A stretch of 23,329 nucleotides of DNA from Pseudomonadota bacterium (lineage in GTDB: Bacteria > Pseudomonadota > Gammaproteobacteria > Burkholderiales > Burkholderiaceae_E): positions 1 to 23,329 of the forward strand of contig JAEWGX010000006.1 of assembly GCA_023388075.1 (NCBI GenBank). The letters are read 5' to 3'. The translations under genes were made by a program, and so were the position numbers. This document shows, piece by piece, positions 22,728 to 23,329 of this stretch. Position 1 is the first letter of the stretch. Every line of letters starts with the position of its first letter. The notes under the pieces are model-generated. The model ran no database searches. It worked only from the letters and a program-made list of their open reading frames with translations, and had not been told where the DNA came from.

Positions 22728-23329
22728 TGAATCCGAACGACGCCATCTGGCATGACCTGCTGGCCATTGCCGCCGCCTACCTGATCGGATCGGTGTCCTT
22801 CGCCGTGGTGGTGAGCCGGCTCATGGGGCTCGCGGATCCGCATACGTACGGCTCGGGCAATCCCGGCGCGACCAACGTGCTGCGTACCGGCAATCGCACG
22901 GCGGCGGCTCTGACGCTGGCGGGCGACGTGCTCAAGGGCGTGGTGGCGGTCGCGCTGGCACGGTGGCTCGCTCCCACCTTCGGGCTCGCGGCGGTCACCA
23001 TCGTGCTGGTGGGCCTTGCCGCGTTCGTGGGGCACCTCTACCCGGTGTTCCATCGCTTCAAGGGTGGCAAGGGCGTGGCGACCGCCGGTGGCGTCCTGCT
23101 CGCGCTCGCCCCGGTCCACGGCATCGCCACGCTCGCCACCTGGCTCATCATCGCGTTCTTCTTCCGCTACTCGTCGCTCGCGGCGCTGGTCTCGGCGGTG
23201 TTCGCCCCGTTCTACTGGGTGCTGTTGTACGGAGCGAGCGTCCAGGTGCTGCCGATCCTCGCGATGAGCGCGCTGCTGATCTGGCGCCACCGCGGCAACA
23301 TCGCCAACCTGCTGGCGGGCAAGGAGAGC
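22727..23329 (+). CDS. plsY: Acyl-phosphate:glycerol-3-phosphate acyltransferase PlsY (3' end outside window)
   Basis: PlsY is an inner-membrane enzyme that acylates glycerol 3-phosphate from acyl-phosphate, the first committed step of phospholipid synthesis in the PlsX/PlsY route. The 201 residues in the window show the three family motifs: GSGNPGATNVLR (42-53), the HLYPVFHRFKGGKGVAT region (103-119) and RHRGNIANLL near the end. Membrane segments fall near 10-34, 60-78, 84-104, 120-145 and 150-185. Length is close to the family's usual 200-215, so only a few residues are missing at the right edge. The ATG overlaps the ybaK stop as TGATG, indicating translational coupling. Confidence 0.93.
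   Translation, partial: MNPNDAIWHDLLAIAAAYLIGSVSFAVVVSRLMGLADPHTYGSGNPGATNVLRTGNRTAAALTLAGDVLKGVVAVALARWLAPTFGLAAVTIVLVGLAAFVGHLYPVFHRFKGGKGVATAGGVLLALAPVHGIATLATWLIIAFFFRYSSLAALVSAVFAPFYWVLLYGASVQVLPILAMSALLIWRHRGNIANLLAGKES

Noticed and set aside
1..23329. CRISPR array, tRNA, rRNA, phage or toxin-antitoxin module
   Set aside because: I looked for regularly spaced direct repeats, cloverleaf sequences, phage structural genes and small paired ORFs and found none that hold up.

Overview
This window reads as chromosomal core sequence of a very GC-rich betaproteobacterium, most likely Burkholderiales-like. The evidence is the set of neighbouring housekeeping genes (mutL-miaA, purM, hda, pcnB-folK-deoxynucleoside kinase, tsaE-amiC, ybaK-plsY, phoB-phoR), the strong G/C bias at third codon positions, and the frequent GTG starts. 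Genus cannot be fixed from the sequence alone. I see no prophage, insertion sequence, CRISPR array, rRNA or tRNA. The window is essentially housekeeping, and I did not find a convincing new multi-gene system.

Layout. Positions 1-550 carry no credible gene but hold a large nested inverted repeat (1-218). phoR and phoB follow on the minus strand, divergent from galE and a GNAT acetyltransferase on the plus strand; the shared galE/phoB spacer carries several TGTCA half-sites that resemble Pho-box units. A minus-strand run hda - (HAD relic) - pcnB - folK - deoxynucleoside kinase spans 7769 to 4308 and converges on the GNAT gene with a 17-bp overlap. hda is divergent from purM across a spacer with two mirror-image TAGAAT -10 elements. 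Downstream of purM lies a 4-kb tamB with no tamA beside it. Next is a minus-strand group mutL - miaA - gnd-type dehydrogenase, whose 3' end abuts a small Rieske-oxygenase remnant. dedA (plus) sits between mutL and the convergent amiC; tsaE-amiC are on the minus strand. tsaE is divergent from xerD, followed by a ketopantoate-reductase-like gene, a YbaK/EbsC deacylase and plsY, which runs off the right edge.

How the genes work together. Most products serve separate core functions: phosphate sensing (PhoBR), nucleotide and folate synthesis (PurM, FolK, deoxynucleoside kinase), replication control and RNA polyadenylation (Hda, PcnB), translation fidelity and tRNA modification (MiaA, TsaE, YbaK), DNA repair and chromosome resolution (MutL, XerD), and envelope construction (TamB, AmiC, DedA, PlsY, GalE).

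The most informative unlisted signals are two gene relics: an N-terminal HAD-phosphatase fragment between hda and pcnB, and the iron-binding segment of a Rieske oxygenase behind gnd. Next come the 218-bp nested inverted repeat at the left edge and a set of ACAAT-type -10 elements placed 6-8 nt before start codons, which suggests leaderless or near-leaderless transcripts.
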